A DNA stretch of 41,685 nucleotides. Origin: Deltaproteobacteria bacterium. GTDB taxonomy: Bacteria > Myxococcota_A > Polyangia > HGW-17 > JAJRWW01. The DNA lies in assembly GCA_029938605.1 (NCBI GenBank), contig JAOZUO010000048.1, positions 1 to 41,685 on the forward strand, in the 5' to 3' direction. A program made the position numbers and the translations under genes. Under the pieces are notes generated by a model that searched no databases, was not told the DNA's origin, and saw only the letters and a list, made by a program, of their open reading frames with translations. This document shows, one piece after another, positions 17,658-25,711 of this stretch; position 1 is the first letter of the stretch, and each line of letters begins with the position of its first letter.

Positions 17658-18260
17658 ATGAAGAGTCCTGGAAACGAACTGTGGGTGCTGATTCAGAAGA
17701 TCTCCTGGATCACCGTAGGAGTGGTGGGTTTCGGTGTCTTTGTGGGGGCGGTCCTGTTGGCCATCGACGCACCTCCGGGGGATCCGCCGGAGGCGGTGGC
17801 GAGCAAGTCCATCCGGTCCAAGCGTAGCGCGAGGAAGTCGCGTTATGTCAAGCCCATGCGTGCTTCGTCCAAGCTGCCCAAGGTGCCGGCGGTCAAGGGG
17901 ACTCGGCCGCCCACAACGTCCGGTGAGGACGACAAGGTGCGCGGGAGGCGGCCGGATCTGCTGCGCGGAAAAATGAAAGGCATCCACAAGCTCAAGACTG
18001 CCGGTCGGGGCATGCGCCCGGCCCTGGCGGCTCGCAACCGGGCGGGGCGCCTGAGCAAGGACGAGCTCCAGACCCGACGGGAGGAGCGTCGCAAACGGCA
18101 GGTGGAGCGGCTCGGCAAGCGGATCCAGACCCTGGAGGACCGCATTGAGAACTACAAGCAGGACGGCACACGCACCGAGGCCCAGATCAGTCGCATGGAG
18201 CGGAGCCTGGAGCGTATGCGAAAACGGCTCAAGCGGATGCAAGATCAACAGGACCGCTGA
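17658..18260 (+). CDS. Single-span membrane protein with basic coiled coil
   Basis: The protein has 200 residues. One membrane span near the N-terminus (ISWITVGVVGFGVFVGAVLLAI) is followed by a Lys/Arg-rich segment. The C-terminal coiled coil (about 130-200) has heptad-like RLGKRIQTLEDRIENY and SRMERSLERMRKRLKRM. ATG 17658 follows GAGC and the 8-bp repeats; an upstream extension to 17421 would cover the divergent promoter and is unlikely. No family is recognised. The topology suggests a membrane-tethered rod, perhaps binding nucleic acid or an acidic partner. Confidence 0.72.
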   Translation: MKSPGNELWVLIQKISWITVGVVGFGVFVGAVLLAIDAPPGDPPEAVASKSIRSKRSARKSRYVKPMRASSKLPKVPAVKGTRPPTTSGEDDKVRGRRPDLLRGKMKGIHKLKTAGRGMRPALAARNRAGRLSKDELQTRREERRKRQVERLGKRIQTLEDRIENYKQDGTRTEAQISRMERSLERMRKRLKRMQDQQDR

Positions 18261-18361
18261 GCGGCCTCTACGCCCGCAGTGAATGGAATCTCCGTAGAAC
18301 TTCTGACCCCCTCGCTCGTTTGAAGCGGATGTCGGCGAAAATACGTCGCGGGAGGTTTGAC

Positions 18362-18613
18362 ATGCGGAAACTTTTCATCGCGCTTGCGTTCCTGGCAACG
18401 CTGGGGATGGCCGCCGCGCCGGTGGCCCACGCACAGACGAAGGACTACAAAAAGAAAAAGGCCTTCTTCTTCCCGGGCGACACCATCATGGGCGTGCTCC
18501 TCAAGCCGGGTGGCGGGTTCATCTCCGCGGCCAAGCAACCCGTGCACAGCTCCCTCATCGAGTACCGGCTGCACTTCAAGCCCGAGATGCTCAAGCTCAC
18601 TGAGCAGCTGTAG
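18362..18613 (+). CDS. Small exported protein (83 residues)
   Basis: A strong GGGAGG ribosome site precedes ATG 18362. The N-terminus is a typical signal peptide (LFIALAFLATLGMAAAPVAHAQ). The mature 60-residue part contains a Lys run (KDYKKKKAFFF) and then GDTIMGVLLKPGGGF, ending in a helix. In size and layout it resembles small periplasmic proteins of myxobacterial gliding or envelope loci (CglF-like), as I remember them. That resemblance is weak and no function is claimed. Confidence 0.75.
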   Translation: MRKLFIALAFLATLGMAAAPVAHAQTKDYKKKKAFFFPGDTIMGVLLKPGGGFISAAKQPVHSSLIEYRLHFKPEMLKLTEQL

Positions 18614-18629
18614 GACCTTACAGCTGTTT
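18605..18629 (+). terminator. Hairpin overlapping the stop codon
   Basis: CAGCTGTA (18605-18612) pairs with TACAGCTG (18619-18626) around a 6-nt loop and is followed by TTT. It covers the stop of the small exported protein gene. The short T-run makes it a plausible but weak intrinsic terminator. Confidence 0.5.
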
Positions 18630-18632
18630 CTC

Positions 18633-18645
18633 GGCCTGTCAGGCC
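18633..18645. terminator. Palindrome between convergent genes
   Basis: GGCCTG-T-CAGGCC is a perfect 6-bp-arm inverted repeat overlapping the stop of the minus-strand methyltransferase gene. It may help end transcription from either side. No T-run is present. Confidence 0.3.
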
Positions 18646-19973
18646 AGCCGTAGCTCTGTTACCGTTTCGAAATGGTAGGTCTGGGGCATGGTGTCGAGCA
18701 CCGTGACCCTGGCAAGGAGATAGCCCGCGCGGGCCAGGTGGGATACGTCCCGAGCCAGGGTCATGGGATCGCACGAGACGTAGATGATGCGGCCTGGGAG
18801 AAGCTGGATCATCCTATCCAGGAGCTCTCTGGCGCCCGATCGAGGTGGGTCCAGGACCACGAGCTCGGGGGAGATCTCCCGGGTCAAGAGGTGTTCTAGC
18901 CCCAGGCCGGCGTCGTCGGTCAGCCACTCGACCTCCAGGCCACGCAGGTTGCGGCGAGCGAGGGCGGCGGCCTGGGGCTGGGACTCCACGGAGATCACTT
19001 TGCCCCGCTGGGCCAGTCCCCGGGTGAGGTTTCCCGATCCGGCGAAGAGCTCCACCCAGGGGCCGTTTCTTTTTCTGCCGCCATTGCCGTTACCGTTACC
19101 GTTGCCGTTGCCGTTGCCGTCTGTTGCCCAGGTCGTAACGAGGTCGCAGACCAGTCGGTTCATGGCGGGATTCGCCTGAAAGAAGGTCTCTGGCGTGGTC
19201 CAGAAGGGACGTCCGTCCGCCGGCGACTGATCGATCTCCACTGAGCCCCAGGTCGTGGCCTGTGCGGTTCGCCCGGTCCGCTTGTCCACCCCCCTTTGGG
19301 TACGAACTCCCTGGACTGCCGGCGCCAGTGCCTTTCCCAGGGCGGCGGCGGCGGCTGGGTCCGACACCCCGTGTAGGGCCACAGCCTGGTGGCCGCGGTC
19401 ATTGCCCAGCAGGTGCACCTCCCCTCCGGAGGAGGCCGAGGGAAAGGCGTTGTGCAGTCCGGGCAGCAGGGCCGACAGTCCGGGCAGCAGTACCGGACAG
19501 GTCGCTACATCCACCACACGATGGCTCCGGCGGCCCAGGAAGCCGATGGATAGGGTGGCGTTCTTATGGCGGTGCCAGTGCAACCGGGCCCGGCAACGGT
19601 AGCCCAGCGGTGCGAGCGCGGCCTGGAGCCGAGCGGGGGGCGCGTCCACCCGGGCCTGACGAAAGGCTCGCGCAAGTAGTCCGCCCTTGGCCGTGAGCTG
19701 GTGCTCGATTCGTACGTGGTGCCACTGGCAGCCACCACACAGGAGGCTCAGCGGACAGGACGGGTCCTGGCGTCCGGGTCCTGGCTCGAGGACCTCGAGC
19801 AGCGTGGCTCGCCACCAGCGTGGGTGGCGCTCGCGTACCTGCACACGGACCCGGTCCCCGGGAGCCGTGTCGGACACAAATACCGCCCGGTCCTCGAAGC
19901 GGCCCACGCCGTCCCCGCCGCCGGCGAGCTCATCGATGGTCAAGACGATGCTGTTGGAGGGTTCGGAAGGCAT
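18639..19973 (-). CDS. rlmD: RlmD/TrmA-family 23S rRNA (uracil-5-)-methyltransferase
   Basis: The 444-residue protein has the domain order of the RumA/RlmD family. An N-terminal TRAM domain (about 1-65) is followed by an iron-sulfur motif (CPLSLLCGGCQW plus a fourth Cys in ATCPVL). The SAM-binding methyltransferase fold then shows ELFAGSGNLTRGL, VVLDPPRSGA and the catalytic YVSCDP. FQANPAMN is the conserved segment before the fold. It transfers a methyl group from SAM to C5 of a uridine in 23S rRNA; whether the target is U1939 (RlmD) or another site is not decidable from sequence. An unusual Asn-Gly repeat is inserted just before the SAM motif. Confidence 0.92.
   Translation of the reverse strand: MPSEPSNSIVLTIDELAGGGDGVGRFEDRAVFVSDTAPGDRVRVQVRERHPRWWRATLLEVLEPGPGRQDPSCPLSLLCGGCQWHHVRIEHQLTAKGGLLARAFRQARVDAPPARLQAALAPLGYRCRARLHWHRHKNATLSIGFLGRRSHRVVDVATCPVLLPGLSALLPGLHNAFPSASSGGEVHLLGNDRGHQAVALHGVSDPAAAAALGKALAPAVQGVRTQRGVDKRTGRTAQATTWGSVEIDQSPADGRPFWTTPETFFQANPAMNRLVCDLVTTWATDGNGNGNGNGNGNGGRKRNGPWVELFAGSGNLTRGLAQRGKVISVESQPQAAALARRNLRGLEVEWLTDDAGLGLEHLLTREISPELVVLDPPRSGARELLDRMIQLLPGRIIYVSCDPMTLARDVSHLARAGYLLARVTVLDTMPQTYHFETVTELRLA
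19083..19120. repeat. 6-bp microsatellite encoding Asn-Gly dipeptides
   Basis: About six CCGTTR units code on the minus strand for a (GN)n stretch inside the methyltransferase, between the conserved FQANP region and the SAM motif. The unit length preserves frame. Confidence 0.9.
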
Positions 19974-19976
19974 TCG

Positions 19977-20822
19977 TTACGGAAACTCTTGTGCCACCTG
20001 GCCCCGCCGCACTTCGAAGTTGAACGTACCCATGAGGTGACCGGCCCCCGAGGAGAGGTCGCAGTCCGCCTCGTCTATGTCGCCGTCGCCGTCGTTGTCC
20101 ACACCGTCATCGCAGATCTCCCCGCCGCTGACGAGCAGCCGCTGGTCCATGAGGTTCAGGTGGAAGAACCCCTGGACAATGTCGCCGAAATCGATGGCGA
20201 ACGTGGAAGACACGGCGGTCCCCCGCTCGGCCGTTCCGAAGCGGCAGAAGACCAGGCAGGAGCTCTGTGGCCCAAAGGGTCCAAAGGCGACCGTGGGGTC
20301 GAGGGGCTCGTCGTAGTCCATGGATTCGCACAGGGCGTTCCGGGTTGCGGCGTCCAGGCCGGGACAGGCAGATGCGTCGCCCGACACTGTGGCGGCCAGG
20401 CGACTGAAGTAGGTGGGGCAGGTGACGTAGAGCGACAGGTTTGCGCTGATGTTCTGGTTCGCGCCCACGGGTGAGCCCGCGTAGTCGGAGGCGACGAATC
20501 TCTCGGCCACGGCCCTGACGTCTGCGATCTGGATGTAGAGGCTGTCCACGTCCTCGATGTTGTTGCCGCCCCGCTGGATACGAAGGTCCAGCCGGTTGAC
20601 CGGGTTGGACTCCCGCTCATCGAAGATGGGCTCGCCCACGAAGAAGTTGGCCCCCATATCGTAGCGGGCCGGGTCCGTGCGGCTACCGTAGTCAAAGGCG
20701 TCGTCGCAGCCCAGCAAGAAGAAGGAGCCCACCACCTGGCCCTCACCGTCTCCGGTGGGGCAGCCGCTCGCCGTCAACCCCGCCCCCAAGAGCGCGGCCA
20801 GTAGGAAAATGCGGTTAGCCAT
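19977..20822 (-). CDS. Secreted lipoprotein with terminal DxDGDG calcium-type repeat
   Basis: From ATG 20822 (complement) the protein is 281 residues and begins MANRIFLLAALLGAGLTASGC, a lipoprotein signal with lipobox TASGC. The body is unrecognised, with several Cys and beta-rich segments. Near the C-terminus is ICDDGVDNDGDGDIDEADC, a thrombospondin-type-3-like Asp/Gly repeat bracketed by cysteines and frequent in myxobacterial surface proteins. It would bind calcium. The start codon overlaps the stop of the upstream SAM hydrolase gene by 8 nt (ATGGCTAA), so the two are in one operon. Confidence 0.82.
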   Translation of the reverse strand: MANRIFLLAALLGAGLTASGCPTGDGEGQVVGSFFLLGCDDAFDYGSRTDPARYDMGANFFVGEPIFDERESNPVNRLDLRIQRGGNNIEDVDSLYIQIADVRAVAERFVASDYAGSPVGANQNISANLSLYVTCPTYFSRLAATVSGDASACPGLDAATRNALCESMDYDEPLDPTVAFGPFGPQSSCLVFCRFGTAERGTAVSSTFAIDFGDIVQGFFHLNLMDQRLLVSGGEICDDGVDNDGDGDIDEADCDLSSGAGHLMGTFNFEVRRGQVAQEFP

Positions 20823-21612
20823 GGTGCAGCACGACATGGGCGCCTCGGGGGGCTCCGAGGTAATGGCGGGCGTTGCCCTCTCGCCGGGCCACCTCCAGGA
20901 AGCCTGTGGAGCCGATGTAGAAGACCAGCTCGCCGATGGGCACATCGTCGTAGGTTCGTTGTAGCCCCTTGATGGAGATGCCGCTCACAGTGAGCTTCAT
21001 GCTTTCGGGCGAGACCTTGGCCAGGTGGCTCTCGTTGATGTTGACCATCAGGTTCCCGTACTGATCGGCGTAGATGACCTCGCCGGTGATGGTGCCGTTG
21101 TCGAAAGTCGGCTGGGGAAGGGGGATCTCCATGATGTCGTCCACGGCCGGTCCCGTCTCTTGGGGGACGGTGGTGCACGCCAGGTGGGCGCCCGTGGGGG
21201 CGAAGATGTCGCGTCCGTGAAAGGTGTTGCTGCGCTGCTCTAGCATGAGGTCGGTGTTGGTGATGTGGTACGCCTGCCGAGGCTCTGTCGCTGCGAGGGT
21301 CAGTACGCCGTTGTCCGGGCCCACGAAGTATTGGTCCTGGGACTCCACTACGATGGGGCGTCGCGCAGTGCCCACTCCGGGATCCACCACCACCACGTGC
21401 ACCGTTCCCGCGGGGAAGGTCGGGGCTGTTTGCTTGAGGATGATGGCGGCCTGGAAGATATCGTGGCGCGGGACGTCGTGGGTGATGTCCACAATATTCA
21501 GGGTAGCCGAGATGGAGAGCGCGATGCCTTTCATGGCGGCCACATACCCATCTTTTCGACCGAAGTCGGTGAGCATTGTGAGGATGCCGCAGGCTGGCGG
21601 GTGTGGAGCCAT
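20815..21612 (-). CDS. SAM hydrolase (DUF62, SAM hydroxide adenosyltransferase)
   Basis: The 265-residue protein shows the motifs of this fluorinase-related family: LTDFGRKDGYVAAMKG at the N-terminus, then VVVDPGVGTARRPI, FVGPDNGVL and FHGRDIFAPTGAHLA. The C-terminal domain contains EVIYADQYGNLMVNI. The family cleaves S-adenosylmethionine to adenosine and methionine with water as nucleophile. ATG 21612 (complement) begins the conserved region; the frame extends further upstream but without family sequence and through a repeat. It overlaps the downstream lipoprotein gene. Confidence 0.92.
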   Translation of the reverse strand: MAPHPPACGILTMLTDFGRKDGYVAAMKGIALSISATLNIVDITHDVPRHDIFQAAIILKQTAPTFPAGTVHVVVVDPGVGTARRPIVVESQDQYFVGPDNGVLTLAATEPRQAYHITNTDLMLEQRSNTFHGRDIFAPTGAHLACTTVPQETGPAVDDIMEIPLPQPTFDNGTITGEVIYADQYGNLMVNINESHLAKVSPESMKLTVSGISIKGLQRTYDDVPIGELVFYIGSTGFLEVARREGNARHYLGAPRGAHVVLHHG

Positions 21613-21648
21613 GAGTGGAGTATGCCAGCGACCTCCGAGCGCCGCAAG

Positions 21649-21683
21649 GAAAGGGGTCTGGTGTGAAAGGGGTCTGGTACCAG
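21649..21683. repeat. Direct repeat plus REP-like palindrome
   Basis: GAAAGGGGTCTGGT occurs at 21649-21662 and 21665-21678. The second copy runs into the 10-bp palindrome CTGGTACCAG (21674-21683). A related CTGGTACCA pair lies at 26242-26282. The pattern resembles REP elements moved by Y1-type (RAYT) transposases. The rest of 21613-21885 shows no gene. Confidence 0.5.
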
Positions 21684-21885
21684 TGACCTGGAAAGATGTT
21701 CGGCGACGAGCTGGATCAGACCGACGCCTCCGACGCCTTTGAATCCTCGGGTACCTTGTCTGGTGCGACATCGGGCAGGGCCGTGTTGCGGCCATCGATG
21801 GCCACTTGAACGAATGCACGATTTGAAGCATGTTCCGTTTCATTCTTGAGGTTCACGACGTGCTCCTCCCCGAAATGAGGTACCA

Positions 21886-23163
21886 ATGGATGAAACAGTC
21901 TTTTCTTACAATCTCAAGGTCGTAGAGTGCTCCACCTGCGGCGCGCCTGTTGTGACCAAGGCGGCGGGCGGGCGGGTGAGCTGCTCCTCTTGCGGGGCAC
22001 CGCTCATTGTGGCCGAGCGGTTCCGCGAGCGCCGGCAGGCGATGAGGGTCGAAGAGCAGGGGCGGATCGCGGGACTGCATGCCCAGGTCGAGTCCTATCA
22101 TTATCAACGCTCCATCTTCCGCAAGCCCGAGGGGCTGGAGTCCTTCACCGAGATGCTGAATGACCCGGCGACCCGGTCGGCGGGGTTCGAAGCCTACCGT
22201 CAGTCATGGGAGAAGACACGCCGCCGCCTCTCGGAGAACGACACTCCGGAGACGGAGACACACTTTTGTCGTCTGGCCTTGTCGATGGCCGACATTTTCT
22301 CGACCTCGGGCCAGAACGACAGAGTTCGTGCCGTCCTGGAGACAGCGCTCGATCTGCTCCGGGAGCCTGACTACCGCGATATCATCCGCTGCCGCCTCGC
22401 CCGGTTCGCGCTGCTCTCGGGCGACGCAGTCGCGGGGGCTGCATGGTTGCAGGACGTCGACCCGACCCCCCTTCGTATCGAAGTCGACACCGAGTATCGG
22501 CTCTCACTGTCGCTGCTTCACCTCTCCGGTCAGAACTACTCGTCGATGGTCGAGCTCCTCGGCTCGAGAGGTGGGGACGTGCCGCTCATCCCCCAAATAG
22601 ACGGCCTCGATTTGTGCCTGAGATCCCATGGATGCGCAGGGGTCGGCGACATCAAAAATGCTAAGCGCTCGATCTTGATGAGCGCCAACCAGCACGACGT
22701 CGCCTGGGTCGAGTGGCGATGGCAGAGCATCCCCGGTCCTGCGACTTCCTTCGCTGGGCGAACGGCGTCGAGGGCGAAGAAGCTGGCTTCTCTCGCGTTT
22801 TCTGTGGCAGCCTTTCTGCTCGTGACGGTGATCTTTGTGCCCGTCTGCACACCGAGCTGCTATTTCGTATCCTGTGGATCCGACGTGAGTCAGGCAGAGG
22901 CGGTGCTTGTCCGCCTCCGGCAGTGTCCTGCGGCTCGAGAGGCTCTCGGCAAGAACATCACCTGGGCGGTGGGAAGCTCCTGCGGTCACGGCCAATGTGG
23001 CCCCCGTTTCACCTATGTCATGTCTGTCAAGGGTGATAAAGCTCGCGGTAAAGTCCGCTATAACGCGAAGCAGCACGGGAAAAGTAAAATCATCACGATG
23101 GCGTACATGATGGTCGACGGAAAGCGTGTGGACTTCGTTCCATGCCGTCCTATAAAAAAATAG
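21886..23163 (+). CDS. Zinc-ribbon membrane protein with C-terminal Coa1/Tim21-like domain
   Basis: The protein has 425 residues. The N-terminus is a zinc ribbon (CSTCGAP, then CSSCGAP). A helical, TPR-like section of about 240 residues follows, then one membrane span near 305-325 (SLAFSVAAFLLVTVIFV). The C-terminal 100 residues, from QAEAVLVRLRQCP through ALGKNITWAVG to KGDKARGKVRYNAKQ, resemble the Coa1 (cytochrome oxidase assembly factor) domain: a short periplasmic beta sheet after a single span. GAGGT just upstream supports ATG 21886. Base composition and context suggest an accessory gene. The domain calls are by pattern; the function is unknown. Confidence 0.68.
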   Translation: MDETVFSYNLKVVECSTCGAPVVTKAAGGRVSCSSCGAPLIVAERFRERRQAMRVEEQGRIAGLHAQVESYHYQRSIFRKPEGLESFTEMLNDPATRSAGFEAYRQSWEKTRRRLSENDTPETETHFCRLALSMADIFSTSGQNDRVRAVLETALDLLREPDYRDIIRCRLARFALLSGDAVAGAAWLQDVDPTPLRIEVDTEYRLSLSLLHLSGQNYSSMVELLGSRGGDVPLIPQIDGLDLCLRSHGCAGVGDIKNAKRSILMSANQHDVAWVEWRWQSIPGPATSFAGRTASRAKKLASLAFSVAAFLLVTVIFVPVCTPSCYFVSCGSDVSQAEAVLVRLRQCPAAREALGKNITWAVGSSCGHGQCGPRFTYVMSVKGDKARGKVRYNAKQHGKSKIITMAYMMVDGKRVDFVPCRPIKK

Positions 23164-23516
23164 CGCCGAGTCGGCCCCAAGCCACCATTCGCTCGAAAGC
23201 CCCGTGGTCGTCCGTGGCGGCCCCCTTCCGTTAGCCTCCACGCGTTTCCGACGAAGGCCGTGCTGTACCCTCCCCGGCTCCACCGAGCCCCAAGACGCCC
23301 ACACACCCCCATCAAAACCCCCGCAACACGCATCTTGACCCCCGGCGCCCCACGCTCGATATTCGAGCGGAAGGCCGAAAGTCAGGCATGATCCCTCTTA
23401 CCCTTTTAACCGGCCAATTTTTTCCGGTTAAGGGGGACAGTGGACCTCCGATAGCTGGTGGTCGGAACCGCTCAAATCACTTGAAACAACTCCGATAATG
23501 TATTGTCCAAGGAACC
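23164..23516. other. Gene-free stretch with two inverted repeats
   Basis: CGCTCGA-TAT-TCGAGCG lies at 23353-23369. TTAACCGG (23406-23413) pairs with CCGGTTAA (23424-23431) around an AT-rich 10-nt loop. No ORF looks coding. These may be regulator sites, a transcription end, or scars at the edge of an inserted segment. Confidence 0.5.
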
Positions 23517-24731
23517 ATGAGTCACCAACTGCCGCTACCAGGGCTGAGCCACATTGCGCCGTACGTCCTCGCATGTCTGTGCATTCTCCCCGCCGAGTGC
23601 ACACCGCAACGACGAGTGGAGCCAAGGCGTCCCGCGAACGTGTCGCGGCGGGCCACCCCGGATGTCATCACGCGTATCGTTTCCGTGCATCACGAGGGGC
23701 TGGACTTCACATTCCGGGTGAGGGCAAAGCGACGGGCGACGAGCTGGCGGCTATCGGTCGCAGTCGACGTTTCCACCCGCGGCAAGGGATACAAGCTTTC
23801 CAGCGATCCCTTCTTCTTGGATGCTGAGCACAGTAATACGCCAGTTGTCTCTAGTTGCGCATGTCACAACATCCATGAGATTAGGTCCTTAGTGTATGGT
23901 CGAAAACGTACGTATCAAATTTACGAACCCAGTGACAAATCGCCGGAAGATCACGAGGACGACGTGTCACGGGGCGAGAATTTATCGGCCGCCATCGGCT
24001 TCTGCAATATCCCCTCTGTGTTTGGACGGCCCATGTCCGCCCGCCATTTGTTACACATAAAACTCACCGTTCATCCCAATGGGCGAGCTCACCTCGTACT
24101 GAAATCTACGACCGCGTTCCACTCACTCGCCATCGGCAATTGGAGCTGTTCGGATGGGGCAAGAATCAATATTGGCCCTAGCTATTTCTTTGTTGCACTG
24201 GATAAGCGCAAACCACACATTTTGCCCAGTATGGTCGAACGGCAGAGACCGTGCAGGGGCGGGAAGGAAACGCTCAGCTCAGCCCCAGATCTTCTGCCAG
24301 GCACAAAACTCCGAAGGCCTCACGCGGTACCTCACGAAGTTCCCCTCGTGGACGCTGAGCAGCTCCTCCTCGATCAGGGTCTGGAAGCGCTCCTGCTCGT
24401 CCTCCGGGATCTCGTCGCGGGTCCAGGCGGCCACATGCTCCAGCGCGGCGCGGCGGTCCAGAGGTCCCCGAATCACCTCGCCGACGACCTGCCGGAGATG
24501 ATCCCGGTGGCGCAGCCGGAAGGGGTCTGGCGAACCGACGGTTTGCCTGACCACCTGGTAGCGCCGGGCAGAACGCCGGTAGGCCCAAAGGAAAAGATCC
24601 CGCATCAGCTCGGTCCGGCGGAGCTCATAGACGCCGAGGATGGCTCGGGTGTAAAGCTCCCTGGGCACGTCAAGAAACGACAGCGGGCAGAGGTTCGCCT
24701 TCACAAAGGGGATGTTCGCGGCCAACCGTGA
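23517..24731 (+). CDS. Hypothetical exported protein with an antisense C-terminal tail
   Basis: AAGGAA precedes ATG 23517. The N-terminus has a hydrophobic segment (IAPYVLACLCILPAEC) fit for export. Residues about 45-250 look coding, with four cysteines (CACHN, GFCNIP, NWSC) and beta-rich sequence; base composition here is lower in GC than in neighbours. From about 24279 the frame runs opposite to the Fic gene and encodes a Leu/Gly/Pro-rich tail typical of antisense sequence. The original 3' end was probably lost when the Fic segment arrived. No family is recognised. Confidence 0.5.
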   Translation: MSHQLPLPGLSHIAPYVLACLCILPAECTPQRRVEPRRPANVSRRATPDVITRIVSVHHEGLDFTFRVRAKRRATSWRLSVAVDVSTRGKGYKLSSDPFFLDAEHSNTPVVSSCACHNIHEIRSLVYGRKRTYQIYEPSDKSPEDHEDDVSRGENLSAAIGFCNIPSVFGRPMSARHLLHIKLTVHPNGRAHLVLKSTTAFHSLAIGNWSCSDGARINIGPSYFFVALDKRKPHILPSMVERQRPCRGGKETLSSAPDLLPGTKLRRPHAVPHEVPLVDAEQLLLDQGLEALLLVLRDLVAGPGGHMLQRGAAVQRSPNHLADDLPEMIPVAQPEGVWRTDGLPDHLVAPGRTPVGPKEKIPHQLGPAELIDAEDGSGVKLPGHVKKRQRAEVRLHKGDVRGQP

Positions 24732-25682
24732 GACCCGCTTGTTCACATCATCGAAGGGCTGCAGATAGGGGATGTACACCAGCGCAAACAAGGCCTGCTC
24801 AAGGGGATCCTCAATGGCCGAAGCGGTCACCAGGAGCTGCTCGAAGCACTCCTCGATGAGCTGCGGTACGCCCAACGGCTCATATACCGAGCCTCCGATG
24901 CCCACCAGCATCCGACGCAGACGTCCGGCCGCAGCGGGATCGGGCATCAGATCACTGGCGAGCAGCGCGTGCAGGCTCAGGATCGAGTGTCGGTCGAATC
25001 CAATCTCCGGAGCCGCGTCCACGAGGAACTCGATGGCGTCCTTGTGGTTGAGCAACATCTGCGCCTCCCAGCCCTGCTTGTCGGCCGCGGTCCGTCGGAA
25101 CTCGAGCAGCTGACGGGTGTCCAGCAGCGAGTAGGTGTTCCCCTCGAGCCGGCTGGAGCTGTAGGACAGATCGATGAGCAGACGCTGGAGGATCTGGCGC
25201 GCGTAGGTGCCGGCAGCCTGGTCGTGGATCCGGGGCTGCCCCAGACGACGCAGCTCGACCCGCTCCTCGGTCGTGAGCAGGAAGCTGTGGCCGGGGCGGT
25301 ACTCCTCCAGAAAGCCGCGCTCGAAGCCCACCGGAGTGCGGGCTTCCAACGGTGCTCGTACAGCACCCAGGATCTCCTTCGCTTCCGGAGAAAGGGGAAT
25401 CGACTCGTCATCCGGGAGCCCGTCGCCATCAGCGGTAGCCTGCGGGGACGGCACCCCGGCCCCTGCGCCAACCTCGGGAAGCCGATAGCGCGTGGTTCGC
25501 CCCGCTCCGACACGGACGAGCCGACTATCAGACATCAGCAGCCGCAAACGGTTCAGCAGCGTCCGCCGGGTGAACCCCGCATCCAGCCTCGCCTCGATCT
25601 CCCGCGGCGCAGCTCCCTCGGGCATCTCTGCAACGACCTCCAAAATGGCGCTCAGATCCGTCTCACTGGTAAACCGTGCCAT
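24279..25682 (-). CDS. Fic-domain protein with variant QPFDDVNKR active site
   Basis: The 467-residue protein begins with a winged-helix-like region (about 1-70, RRTLLNRLRLLMSDSRLVRVG...TTRYRLPE). An SSSRLEGN segment follows, fitting the inhibitory (S/T)xxxE(G/N) helix that blocks ATP in class II Fic proteins. The Fic core reads YLQPFDDVNKRVSRLAANI, where canonical HPFxxGNGRxxR has His; here that position is Gln. Fic enzymes usually transfer AMP to protein Ser/Thr/Tyr. Loss of the catalytic His suggests altered chemistry or a regulatory protein, although the whole subgroup I remember shares this QPF form. The C-terminus (about 360-467) has another helical domain. A 21-bp array lies just upstream. 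Confidence 0.88.
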   Translation of the reverse strand: MARFTSETDLSAILEVVAEMPEGAAPREIEARLDAGFTRRTLLNRLRLLMSDSRLVRVGAGRTTRYRLPEVGAGAGVPSPQATADGDGLPDDESIPLSPEAKEILGAVRAPLEARTPVGFERGFLEEYRPGHSFLLTTEERVELRRLGQPRIHDQAAGTYARQILQRLLIDLSYSSSRLEGNTYSLLDTRQLLEFRRTAADKQGWEAQMLLNHKDAIEFLVDAAPEIGFDRHSILSLHALLASDLMPDPAAAGRLRRMLVGIGGSVYEPLGVPQLIEECFEQLLVTASAIEDPLEQALFALVYIPYLQPFDDVNKRVSRLAANIPFVKANLCPLSFLDVPRELYTRAILGVYELRRTELMRDLFLWAYRRSARRYQVVRQTVGSPDPFRLRHRDHLRQVVGEVIRGPLDRRAALEHVAAWTRDEIPEDEQERFQTLIEEELLSVHEGNFVRYRVRPSEFCAWQKIWG

Positions 25683-25711
25683 CTACTCACCTGCTCTCCA
25701 TCAAGCACAAT

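Noticed and set aside
24731..25682. Fic gene plus neighbours as a full phage-defence island
   Set aside because: No nuclease, helicase, integrase or other defence gene adjoins; only the Fic gene and its array are supported.
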